Assembly: GCA_022601215.1 (NCBI GenBank)
Contig: JAHZIZ010000103.1
Span: forward strand, 1-5,882
DNA from: Bacteroidota bacterium
Lineage (GTDB): Bacteria; Bacteroidota; Bacteroidia; Flavobacteriales; Flavobacteriaceae
Length of the DNA stretch: 5,882 bases
Reading direction: 5' to 3'
The position numbers were made by a program, and so were the translations under genes. Positions 1-5,625 of the stretch are shown in pieces. Numbering within the stretch: the stretch's first letter is position 1; each line of letters starts with the position of its first letter. Below the pieces are notes generated by a model. It did no database searches and was not told the DNA's origin. It saw nothing but the letters and a program-made list of their open reading frames with translations.

Positions 1-1512
1 ACCTTGTTCCATCCACACAGCATTTGATATGCTAAAGCCAGGCGTAAGGCTAATGTTAAAACCTCCATAACCATAAAGAATGGTTGGGTTTTTTCCGTCC
101 ATTTTCAACCCTTTTTTATGCGTGATAATCATTGGAACCTTTGTGCCGTCTTTAGAGGTGTAAAATACCTGATTACTTTCGTAATTTTCTGGATTGAAAT
201 CTATTTCAGGTTTTCTATATAATTCTGATTCTCCACTATCCATATTAAATTTATAGATGCTTCCAGGCGTCACATAATTGGTAAAGGAATAATAGAGTTC
301 TGAGTCTTCTTTCTTGGCTCCAAACCCACCAGCACTTCCTACGCCAGGCAACTCAATTTCACGAACCAATTTACCATCAAAATCATACTGCATCACTTTA
401 GATACTGCATCCACCATATATTCGGCAAAAAAATACTTTCCTCCACTAGAGGCGCTTAAGACGTTTTCAGTTTCCGGAATAAAGTCAACCCAATTTTCGG
501 GCGTTGGATCGTTAGCATCTACAGTGACAATTTTTTCATTAGGCGCGTTTAAATTGGTACTTAAAAAGAGTTTGGGCCCAACATTTTCCAACACATAAGT
601 ATCACTGTCTGTATGGTCTAAAACGGTAATAAAATCACTATTAGGAGCTTCTAAATCCTTAATAAACAACTTGTTTCCTGAAGTTGACACACTTGCAGTA
701 ACCACCAGATAGCGATTATCTTCTGTTACATACCCACCTACATATCGGTGTTTTTCAGCTTCCGTACCGCCAAATACCAATTCGTCATCTTTTTGCGAGG
801 TTCCTAGTTTATGATAATATAGTTTGTGTTGATCTGTTTTGGCAGAAAGCTCACTCCCTTTAGGTTTATCATAGCTAGAATAATAGAAACCTTCATTAGC
901 TTTCCAAGAGAGACCACTAAACTTAACATTAATTAAGGTGTCTTCAATAATCTCCTTCGTTTCGGTATTCATTACAAGAATTTTTCTCCAGTCGCTACCT
1001 CCTTCAGAAATGGAATAAGCTGCGGTTGCGCCATTTTCAGAAAAACTCAATCCTCCAAGAGAAATAGTGCCGTCTTCTTTAAAGGTGTTGGGGTCTAAAA
1101 ATACAGTTGCGGTACTTGGATCATCGCCTGTTTTGTATCTATAAATTACATATTGATTCTGAAGCCCATTATTCTTATAGAAATAAGTATAAGCTCCTTC
1201 TTTAAACGGCGAGCCTACTTTTTCATAATTCCAAAGCGACTCAAGGCGTTCTTTTAATTCCTTTCTAAAAGGAATGGTGTCTAGATAGTTAAAGGTTACC
1301 TGATTTTGCGCTTTTACCCAATCTCCTGTTTCCTCACTACGATCGTCTTCTAACCACCGGTAAGGATCGGTTACTTGGGTTCCAAAATAGGTGTCTACGG
1401 TATCTACTTTTTTAGTTTTGTGATACGTCACAGCAATAGGTTCTTTTTTTGCGGCTTCTTGACAAGAAACTAAAGTAATCACTGCTAAGAAGGGAAAGAT
1501 TAATTTTTTCAT
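1..1512 (-). CDS. Prolyl oligopeptidase (S9A family) lipoprotein, C-terminus cut by the window edge
   Basis: Serine peptidase that cleaves short peptides after proline (prolyl endopeptidase, EC 3.4.21.26). The frame is open from the ATG at 1512 to base 1, giving 504 of about 700 residues. The N-terminus is MKKLIFPFLAVITLVSCQE, a lipoprotein signal with lipobox LVSC and Cys17 as the predicted lipidated residue. Family hallmarks are DPYRWLEDD at residues 49-57, then a long beta-propeller region with patterns such as GGSDWR and the FYYSSYDKPKG stretch. The catalytic alpha/beta-hydrolase domain begins near residue 440, with YGYGGFNIS at 480-488. The nucleophile motif (GxSxGG) and the catalytic Asp and His lie outside the window, so activity cannot be judged here. 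The protein is probably anchored in the periplasm or outer membrane. It lies 53 bases after the second DoxX gene, with a 32-base hairpin between them. Family assignment is firm; the lipoprotein call is an inference from the lipobox. Confidence 0.93.
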   Translation of the reverse strand, partial: MKKLIFPFLAVITLVSCQEAAKKEPIAVTYHKTKKVDTVDTYFGTQVTDPYRWLEDDRSEETGDWVKAQNQVTFNYLDTIPFRKELKERLESLWNYEKVGSPFKEGAYTYFYKNNGLQNQYVIYRYKTGDDPSTATVFLDPNTFKEDGTISLGGLSFSENGATAAYSISEGGSDWRKILVMNTETKEIIEDTLINVKFSGLSWKANEGFYYSSYDKPKGSELSAKTDQHKLYYHKLGTSQKDDELVFGGTEAEKHRYVGGYVTEDNRYLVVTASVSTSGNKLFIKDLEAPNSDFITVLDHTDSDTYVLENVGPKLFLSTNLNAPNEKIVTVDANDPTPENWVDFIPETENVLSASSGGKYFFAEYMVDAVSKVMQYDFDGKLVREIELPGVGSAGGFGAKKEDSELYYSFTNYVTPGSIYKFNMDSGESELYRKPEIDFNPENYESNQVFYTSKDGTKVPMIITHKKGLKMDGKNPTILYGYGGFNISLTPGFSISNAVWMEQG

Positions 1513-1529
1513 TTGATAAAGTAATAGAC

Positions 1530-1561
1530 CTTAAAAGTACGTAAAATACGTCACTTTTAAG
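1530..1561. repeat. Near-perfect 14-bp inverted repeat between doxX-like gene and prolyl oligopeptidase
   Basis: The plus strand reads CTTAAAAGT-ACGTA, a 3-base loop AAA, then TACGT-C-ACTTTTAAG. The arms pair over 14 bp with a single unpaired base. The hairpin begins 4 bases beyond the DoxX stop codon (1566-1568) and ends 17 bases before the prolyl oligopeptidase ATG. It could end transcription of the DoxX gene, but the minus-strand RNA continues with GUCUAUUAC rather than a U-tract, so it is not a standard intrinsic terminator. It could also be an operator or a leader structure. Confidence 0.6.
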
Positions 1562-1565
1562 AGGA

Positions 1566-1949
1566 TTAATTTTGGAATAAGGGACGATAAGCCTTCCAAT
1601 ACTTATAGATTAAAGTAGCGTTAATAGCGATAATAACTATAGCAACAACAAGTCCAGAAATATTTAAAAATAAATGGAATAGAAGAATATTTAGAGATAT
1701 TGGTGCTAATAAAATGAGAGCAAAAGGGACCCACTTTTTTAACAATAGCATTCCGCCAATAATGATCTCTAAGAGCGCAACAACATAAAAGACGTATCCT
1801 GTGTTTTTTAGAGATTCCAGAAAGTTAGCGGCTGCGGATGGCATTTCAAAAATTGGACAAACTGGTAATGGATAGAACTTATTGATTCCGAAGAGCACAA
1901 GAGAAAGGCCTAAAAGCAGGCGTAAAATTGTAGTAAACATCGAATTCAT
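1566..1949 (-). CDS. DoxX-family four-helix integral membrane protein (paralogue 1)
   Basis: A 127-residue inner-membrane protein of the DoxX/DoxD superfamily, some members of which belong to membrane oxidoreductase complexes; the role in Bacteroidota is not established. Four hydrophobic segments lie at about residues 6-24, 52-70, 74-95 and 98-116. It is a paralogue of the gene at 5155-5556: both share TILRL and FGxNKF in helix 1, KKWVPFALI (71-79 here), PISxNI and LFHxF in helix 3, and a YRPxF tail. Polar residues kept in or near the membrane in both copies are Asn23, Glu61, Asn87, His92 and Asn110. The ATG at 1949 is used; an in-frame Met4 is a possible alternative, since paralogue 2 has five residues before TILRL and this start gives six. 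Only 36 bases separate the gene from the U-tract of the upstream terminator, so its promoter must be very close or overlap that terminator. Confidence 0.88.
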   Translation of the reverse strand: MNSMFTTILRLLLGLSLVLFGINKFYPLPVCPIFEMPSAAANFLESLKNTGYVFYVVALLEIIIGGMLLLKKWVPFALILLAPISLNILLFHLFLNISGLVVAIVIIAINATLIYKYWKAYRPLFQN

Positions 1950-1985
1950 AGGTCGAAATAATTGGTTGGTCTTTTAAAGATACTG

Positions 1986-2020
1986 AAAAATAAAACACCG
2001 CCCTCAAAATGAGAGCGGTG
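1986..2020 (-). terminator. Intrinsic terminator after the FG-GAP/ASPIC gene
   Basis: On the minus strand the RNA forms a 10-bp GC-rich stem, CACCGCTCTC pairing with GAGGGCGGTG (one G-U pair), around a 5-base ATTTT loop. It is followed directly by the U-rich run TTTTATTTTT. The stem starts 26 bases past the end of the stop codon at 2047. This is a textbook Rho-independent terminator and marks the end of the cytochrome/ASPIC operon. Confidence 0.92.
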
Positions 2021-2046
2021 CCTGTATTATAATATTTAAAACGAAT

Positions 2047-3639
2047 TTATTCTTTGATAAAACGCTGTGTTTTGATTGTATTATTGTCAAAAACTCTAAG
2101 AATATAGTTTCCTTGTGCTAAAGCGCTCACATTAATCGTGTTAGTGTTAAGTCTTTCGTTAACAAGACGCTTTCCTGATATATCAAAAATAGTGTAGCTT
2201 GGACTATCAAATTCAGTTATATTCCCAAGATTAAGCGAGGTTGTAGTTGGGTTAGGGAATAAAATTAAGTTGTTTACTAAAGTGTCTTCCAACCCTAAAG
2301 TTGTTCCTTCTATTACCTGAATGGTTTGGTTAACATCTACATTTTCTACTATATCGATAATTCCTGAAGGCCAGTAAATAGTAACGGACTCAACGATATC
2401 ATCAGTTCCTAATCCGAAATGAGTGTTTAACGAACTCATATCTCCGAATCCTTCTCCACTACGTACATCTCTAATTTGCCCTTGAGAGGCAGAAACTAAT
2501 TCTACTCTAGCACCAATTCCGTTTAAGTTACTTTCAGTTCCAATCGTATTAATTTTAAGCCAGTTATTGCTGTTTCCATCACTCATGTATATGTTGTTAC
2601 CCACATATGAGTCAATAAACCCGTCATTATTAAGGTCTCCAAATGCTCCGTTTGGAACTGAATTACCAATAGTAAACGTTAAATCTCCATTACCATATAA
2701 AATTCTTCCAGCGGAAACAATATCGGCGTTTCCATCGTTGTCGAAGTCGTATGTTGCGTTTTCAATATCCGTGTCATTAAATCCTAGTAATCCAGAATCA
2801 GAAATGACATCGGTAAAAGTGTTGTCACCATTGTTTCTCATCAGTCTGTGAAAGCCATCACCTAAACTACTGGCTCCAATCCAAGCATCCATATCTCCAT
2901 CATTGTCATAATCTGCCCAAGCGGAAGACCACGTTTGCATGTCATCTTCAAGACCCACAACAGCTCCAACTTCAGAAAATGTTCCATCTCCATTATTTTG
3001 GTGAAGTTCATTATCTCTTCTGTCGGACGATCCTCCACATTTTGCAATAAATAGATCTACATCACGGTCATTGTCAAAATCAATCCATACAGATCCGTAG
3101 TGTCCCCCTGAAGGATAGTCACCAAGTCCTCCTTGAATGAAATCTAATTCTCCGGTACCGTCATTGATATAGTACACATTGGGTTCAACATCATGGCAAA
3201 CAAAGGCATCTAAGTTTCCATCATTATTGATGTCAACAAAATTTGAGCGCTGTGAAAACACATATTCCGTTCCTGTCACCTCAGTAAAAGCTGTACCATC
3301 GTCGTTAGCTCTCATAAAAGTAACACCATTTCCTCCTCCATAAAGAAGGTCGGTGTATCCATTGCTATCATAGTCACCTGCGGCCAAACTCCATGATGGA
3401 AGGTTGTTGGCATTTGTGGTTGGAAAGTCAACCACATCGAATCCACCAGTTTCACGTTGAAAGTGTACTTCAATGTTAGTTGAAGAAACAGATACAACAT
3501 CATCTAGGTAATCTCCATTCATATCCACAACGGTTCGATTGTAGGATCCATTTACAGAAATGGACTCTGAAGTGAAAGTCACTTGAGCAGAAATAACGCA
3601 AGAGGTTATTAAGGACAAGCCAAGTATTAATTTTTTCAT
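2047..3639 (-). CDS. Secreted FG-GAP/VCBS repeat protein with ASPIC/UnbV domain and T9SS sorting tail (CRTAC1-like)
   Basis: A 530-residue predicted extracellular or cell-surface protein. The signal peptide is MKKLILGLSLITSCVISA with likely cleavage before Gln19. Seven DxDxDG-type calcium-binding loops follow, starting at Asp39, 89, 136, 187, 243, 298 and 335 (for example DYDNDGDMD at 243-251), as in FG-GAP/VCBS beta-propellers. Residues of about 357-445 form an ASPIC/UnbV domain (GIGARVEL, RSGEGFGDMSS, HFGLG, VTIYWPSG). Residues 458-530 are a type A T9SS C-terminal sorting domain (LFPNPTTTSLNL, IFDISGKRL, GNYILRV, RFIKE end). The VCBS plus ASPIC/UnbV order is that of the CRTAC1 family; members probably bind calcium and take part in surface interactions, but their ligands are mostly unknown. 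The gene starts 26 bases after the dihaem lipoprotein gene, with no terminator between them, so the two are probably co-transcribed. The ATG at 3639 opens directly into the signal peptide, which fixes the start. Confidence 0.93.
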   Translation of the reverse strand: MKKLILGLSLITSCVISAQVTFTSESISVNGSYNRTVVDMNGDYLDDVVSVSSTNIEVHFQRETGGFDVVDFPTTNANNLPSWSLAAGDYDSNGYTDLLYGGGNGVTFMRANDDGTAFTEVTGTEYVFSQRSNFVDINNDGNLDAFVCHDVEPNVYYINDGTGELDFIQGGLGDYPSGGHYGSVWIDFDNDRDVDLFIAKCGGSSDRRDNELHQNNGDGTFSEVGAVVGLEDDMQTWSSAWADYDNDGDMDAWIGASSLGDGFHRLMRNNGDNTFTDVISDSGLLGFNDTDIENATYDFDNDGNADIVSAGRILYGNGDLTFTIGNSVPNGAFGDLNNDGFIDSYVGNNIYMSDGNSNNWLKINTIGTESNLNGIGARVELVSASQGQIRDVRSGEGFGDMSSLNTHFGLGTDDIVESVTIYWPSGIIDIVENVDVNQTIQVIEGTTLGLEDTLVNNLILFPNPTTTSLNLGNITEFDSPSYTIFDISGKRLVNERLNTNTINVSALAQGNYILRVFDNNTIKTQRFIKE

Positions 3640-3665
3640 AATAGGTAGTTTTTAGATTTAATGTC

Positions 3666-5048
3666 TTAATTACAATTTTGGTTGAGAGAATTAATCCATT
3701 CCTCAACAAGTGCAACACCTTCTTGGTGCTGGATGGTTCTTCCCAATAAAGGCATTCTATATTGTTCTTCGTTAGTGCTTAATCTAAAGAATAAAACAGA
3801 ATTTTCTGGGTTACCAGGATCGACTATTTTCGCATTTTCGTAGCCGGTTATCGGTGTATCTGGAGTAACACACACTCCTAAACTTTCTGGCTCACTGCTT
3901 TCGTTAAAAGCAAATCGAATCGCTCTATAGTTACAATGTCCGTCATCACTATGACAGCTAGCACAGTTAATATCAAAATAAGAACGAACTCTTGTGTTCA
4001 GTGGCTGAGAGGTGTCATTATAGTCCACAACAGTCACAATGTTTGACGGGAGGTTGTTTTCTAGATATCCCATGTCAATCCATTTTTGTAGTTGATTACT
4101 ACTGCCGTCGGTATACGAGTAAGCCGCATTTAAACTTTGTGGTTTCATACCAATTGGAGAGTTTTCAAAATTAGCCTTATGACAAGTAAAGCACTGGCTA
4201 TTAGCAGGGATTCTGTAGTTGGTGCTTTGTGATTCACCTTCCTCATTAACCCACTCTATATCTACAAAACCTCCATTTCCAGTAGTGTCTAAAAGACCCT
4301 CATCTTGACTTTCATTCCAAATATAATCTGCAGTAATCCATCCGTCACTTTTTTTGATTAGTAAGCGGGTTTCAATGATCTGAGTTGTGTTATTAGGCTG
4401 CACGTTTTCGTAATAAAAATTCTTCACCAAAATAGCACCAGTTGGAAAATCTAGTGAATTAGCATCACCCGCATAACTTGCAGAAGTGTTGTTTGGCATC
4501 CAAACAAATCGCTTTTTTAAAGCATAATCAGTAAACAAGGTACTAATGGGCTTATAGGGTAAGACTCCCGGCACAGGCTCTTGATTCGCCATGTTATCAT
4601 AAAAGAAGTTATAATCGGAAAGGTTAGGATACGGTAACGCATCCACATCAATATTGATCGGTTGGTAAATCTTTAGTGTTATTTCGGAAGTAGCACAAGA
4701 AAGCCCTTCAGCATCGCAGATTGTATATGATAATATCTGTGATGCCACATAATTGCTAGCTGGCGTATACGTCACAACGTCATCCAAGATATTGTTAGGG
4801 GTGTTGTTAGGGTCTTCCACCGTAACAGTTCCACTTGAAGGAGTTTCTACAGTAAGTGTTCCGTCTTCAGGAAGGTTACTATCATTAGATAATACATCAA
4901 CTGTGATGGTTTCATTTTGAAATAAGGAACCTTGGTCTGGCTGTGCGGTGATGTTGATTGGGACATACGTCACATCATCATCATTGGCACAAGAAAATAA
5001 GATAAGTAGGGAAAGAGCAAATAGAATGTTTGGGTATGTGCTTTTCAT
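3666..5048 (-). CDS. Dihaem cytochrome c-like surface lipoprotein with N-terminal Ig/cadherin-like domain (TIGR03806/HNE_0200-type)
   Basis: A 460-residue predicted lipoprotein. The signal ends LLILFSC with Cys20 as lipidation site, followed by ANDDD; such acidic residues after the cysteine act as a surface-export signal in many Bacteroidota. Residues of about 36-127 look like an Ig/cadherin-type domain (VDVLSNDS, VVTYTPASNY, LSYTICDAEG, ITLKIY). From about residue 140 the protein resembles the uncharacterised TIGR03806 (HNE_0200) family: LSDYNFFYD, GVLPYKPISTLFTDYALKKRF. It then carries two c-type haem motifs, CFTCH (286-290) and CASCH (362-366), and ends in a cytochrome c-like stretch VDPGNPENSVLFFRL, RMP (Met432 a possible axial ligand) and VEEWINSL. 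Five further cysteines (111, 118, 372, 393, 459) could form disulfides. The family assignment is from memory of its pattern; the haem motifs and lipobox are seen directly. Electron transfer or substrate oxidation at the surface is an inference. Confidence 0.88.
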   Translation of the reverse strand: MKSTYPNILFALSLLILFSCANDDDVTYVPINITAQPDQGSLFQNETITVDVLSNDSNLPEDGTLTVETPSSGTVTVEDPNNTPNNILDDVVTYTPASNYVASQILSYTICDAEGLSCATSEITLKIYQPINIDVDALPYPNLSDYNFFYDNMANQEPVPGVLPYKPISTLFTDYALKKRFVWMPNNTSASYAGDANSLDFPTGAILVKNFYYENVQPNNTTQIIETRLLIKKSDGWITADYIWNESQDEGLLDTTGNGGFVDIEWVNEEGESQSTNYRIPANSQCFTCHKANFENSPIGMKPQSLNAAYSYTDGSSNQLQKWIDMGYLENNLPSNIVTVVDYNDTSQPLNTRVRSYFDINCASCHSDDGHCNYRAIRFAFNESSEPESLGVCVTPDTPITGYENAKIVDPGNPENSVLFFRLSTNEEQYRMPLLGRTIQHQEGVALVEEWINSLNQNCN

Positions 5049-5053
5049 AATGG

Positions 5054-5071
5054 ATTTTTAGCAATTTTTAG
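5054..5071. repeat. Tandem octamer ATTTTTAG, 10-bp period, in the leader of the dihaem lipoprotein gene
   Basis: Two copies of ATTTTTAG start at 5054 and 5064, so on the coding strand CTAAAAAT occurs twice with a 10-base spacing just before the ATG at 5048. A-rich leaders favour translation start in Bacteroidota, which lack strong Shine-Dalgarno use, so this may be a duplicated translation enhancer. The helical-turn spacing would also suit a DNA-binding protein. Confidence 0.45.
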
Positions 5072-5100
5072 TCCTCATTAGAAATACTAACAAGGACCTA
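5069..5100. repeat. Inverted repeat (leader hairpin) upstream of the dihaem lipoprotein gene
   Basis: In minus-strand RNA, UAGGUCCUUGUUAG pairs with CUAAUGAGGACUA around a UAUUU loop. The stem has 13 pairs, two of them G-U, and one bulged G. The hairpin ends 20 bases before the ATG at 5048 and is separate from the terminator hairpin at 5109-5145. No U-tract ends it, although the run CUAAAAAUUG follows. It may be a 5' leader structure or a dyad operator site. Confidence 0.5.
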
Positions 5101-5108
5101 AATGTACT

Positions 5109-5145
5109 AAAAACCTTTAATTCACTGAGAGTTAAGAGGTTTTTT
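5109..5145 (-). terminator. Hairpin terminator after DoxX paralogue 2
   Basis: On the minus strand AAAAACCTCTTAA pairs with TTAAAGGTTTTT over 12 bp with one bulged C, around an 11-base loop. The right arm ends in GGTTTTT, which supplies the U-tract. It lies 9 bases past the DoxX stop codon (5155-5157). The A-tract/T-tract symmetry means it could also work in the opposite direction. It separates the DoxX gene from the cytochrome/ASPIC pair. Confidence 0.75.
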
Positions 5146-5154
5146 ATGGGAAAT

Positions 5155-5556
5155 TTATGAGAAAATAGGACGGTACTTATCCCAATTTCTATAGATAAGG
5201 TAGGCATTTATAACGGCCACCAATATAGCCGGACCAATATTTGGAAGATTAACAAAGGCATGAAACAGGACAATATTGACAGAAATAGGCACTAACATAA
5301 TCAAAGCAAAAGGCACCCATTTTTTTAGAATAAGTAAGATGCCCACCACTGCTTCTGTGAGTCCGACTAGGTTCATAATATATCCTTTTCCTGCTTCTGG
5401 ATCATCTCCCGAAAATCGTAATGCATCAAATAGATATTCGGCTTCTGGAAAGCCAGTGAAATCAAAATCAGGCATAAACCAAATGAACTTATTAAGGCCA
5501 AATGCAAGCAAAATGAGACCAAGTCCAAGACGGAGAATTGTGTGTAATATTTTCAT
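5155..5556 (-). CDS. DoxX-family four-helix integral membrane protein (paralogue 2)
   Basis: A 133-residue inner-membrane protein and clear paralogue of the gene at 1566-1949: by eye, more than half of the positions outside the first loop are identical. Four hydrophobic segments lie at about residues 5-24, 58-77, 81-102 and 107-123. The loop between helices 1 and 2 is longer and more acidic than in paralogue 1 (DFDFTGFPEAEYLFD, then DDPEAGKG at 51-58). Shared in-membrane polar residues are Asn22, Glu68, Asn94, His99 and Asn117. DoxX relatives elsewhere take part in membrane-bound sulfur or thiol redox complexes; no specific substrate can be assigned here. The ATG at 5556 follows the leader AAAACTACAATT, close to the AAAACTACCTATT leader of the ASPIC gene. 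The gene lies 69 bases after asd with no clear terminator between them, so read-through from asd is possible. Confidence 0.89.
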   Translation of the reverse strand: MKILHTILRLGLGLILLAFGLNKFIWFMPDFDFTGFPEAEYLFDALRFSGDDPEAGKGYIMNLVGLTEAVVGILLILKKWVPFALIMLVPISVNIVLFHAFVNLPNIGPAILVAVINAYLIYRNWDKYRPIFS

Positions 5557-5566
5557 AATTGTAGTT

Positions 5567-5607
5567 TTCTGAAAGGTTATGCGCCTTTAGACGGCTCTTT
5601 TTCAGAA
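5567..5607. repeat. 8-bp inverted repeat in the asd / doxX-like intergenic gap
   Basis: TTCTGAAA at 5567-5574 is matched by TTTCAGAA at 5600-5607, around a 25-base spacer that itself holds a short GCC/GGC pairing. It could be a weak terminator for asd or a leader structure for the DoxX gene, whose ATG is 10 bases further on. The minus-strand RNA has no U-tract after it. Confidence 0.35.
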
Positions 5608-5625
5608 GACTTACAAGAAATTTTT

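Noticed and set aside
314..598. Plus-strand open frame of 94 codons
   Set aside because: It lies antisense within the prolyl oligopeptidase gene, has no recognisable domain, and its composition follows the complementary gene.
2567..2851. Plus-strand open frame of 94 codons
   Set aside because: Antisense shadow of the FG-GAP repeat gene; no leader and no family match that I recognise.
2700..3560. Recurrent DNA words such as CCATCATTGTC across the region
   Set aside because: They encode the repeated DNDG calcium-loop motifs of the beta-propeller protein at irregular spacing, so they are not a CRISPR array or a separate DNA repeat.
3500..3718. Minus-strand frame spanning the junction of the lipoprotein and ASPIC genes
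   Set aside because: Both neighbours are strongly supported in other frames; this frame has no domain pattern and low-complexity content.
5276..5572. Plus-strand open frame of 98 codons
   Set aside because: Antisense to DoxX paralogue 2, which is supported by its close paralogue; no signal or domain seen.
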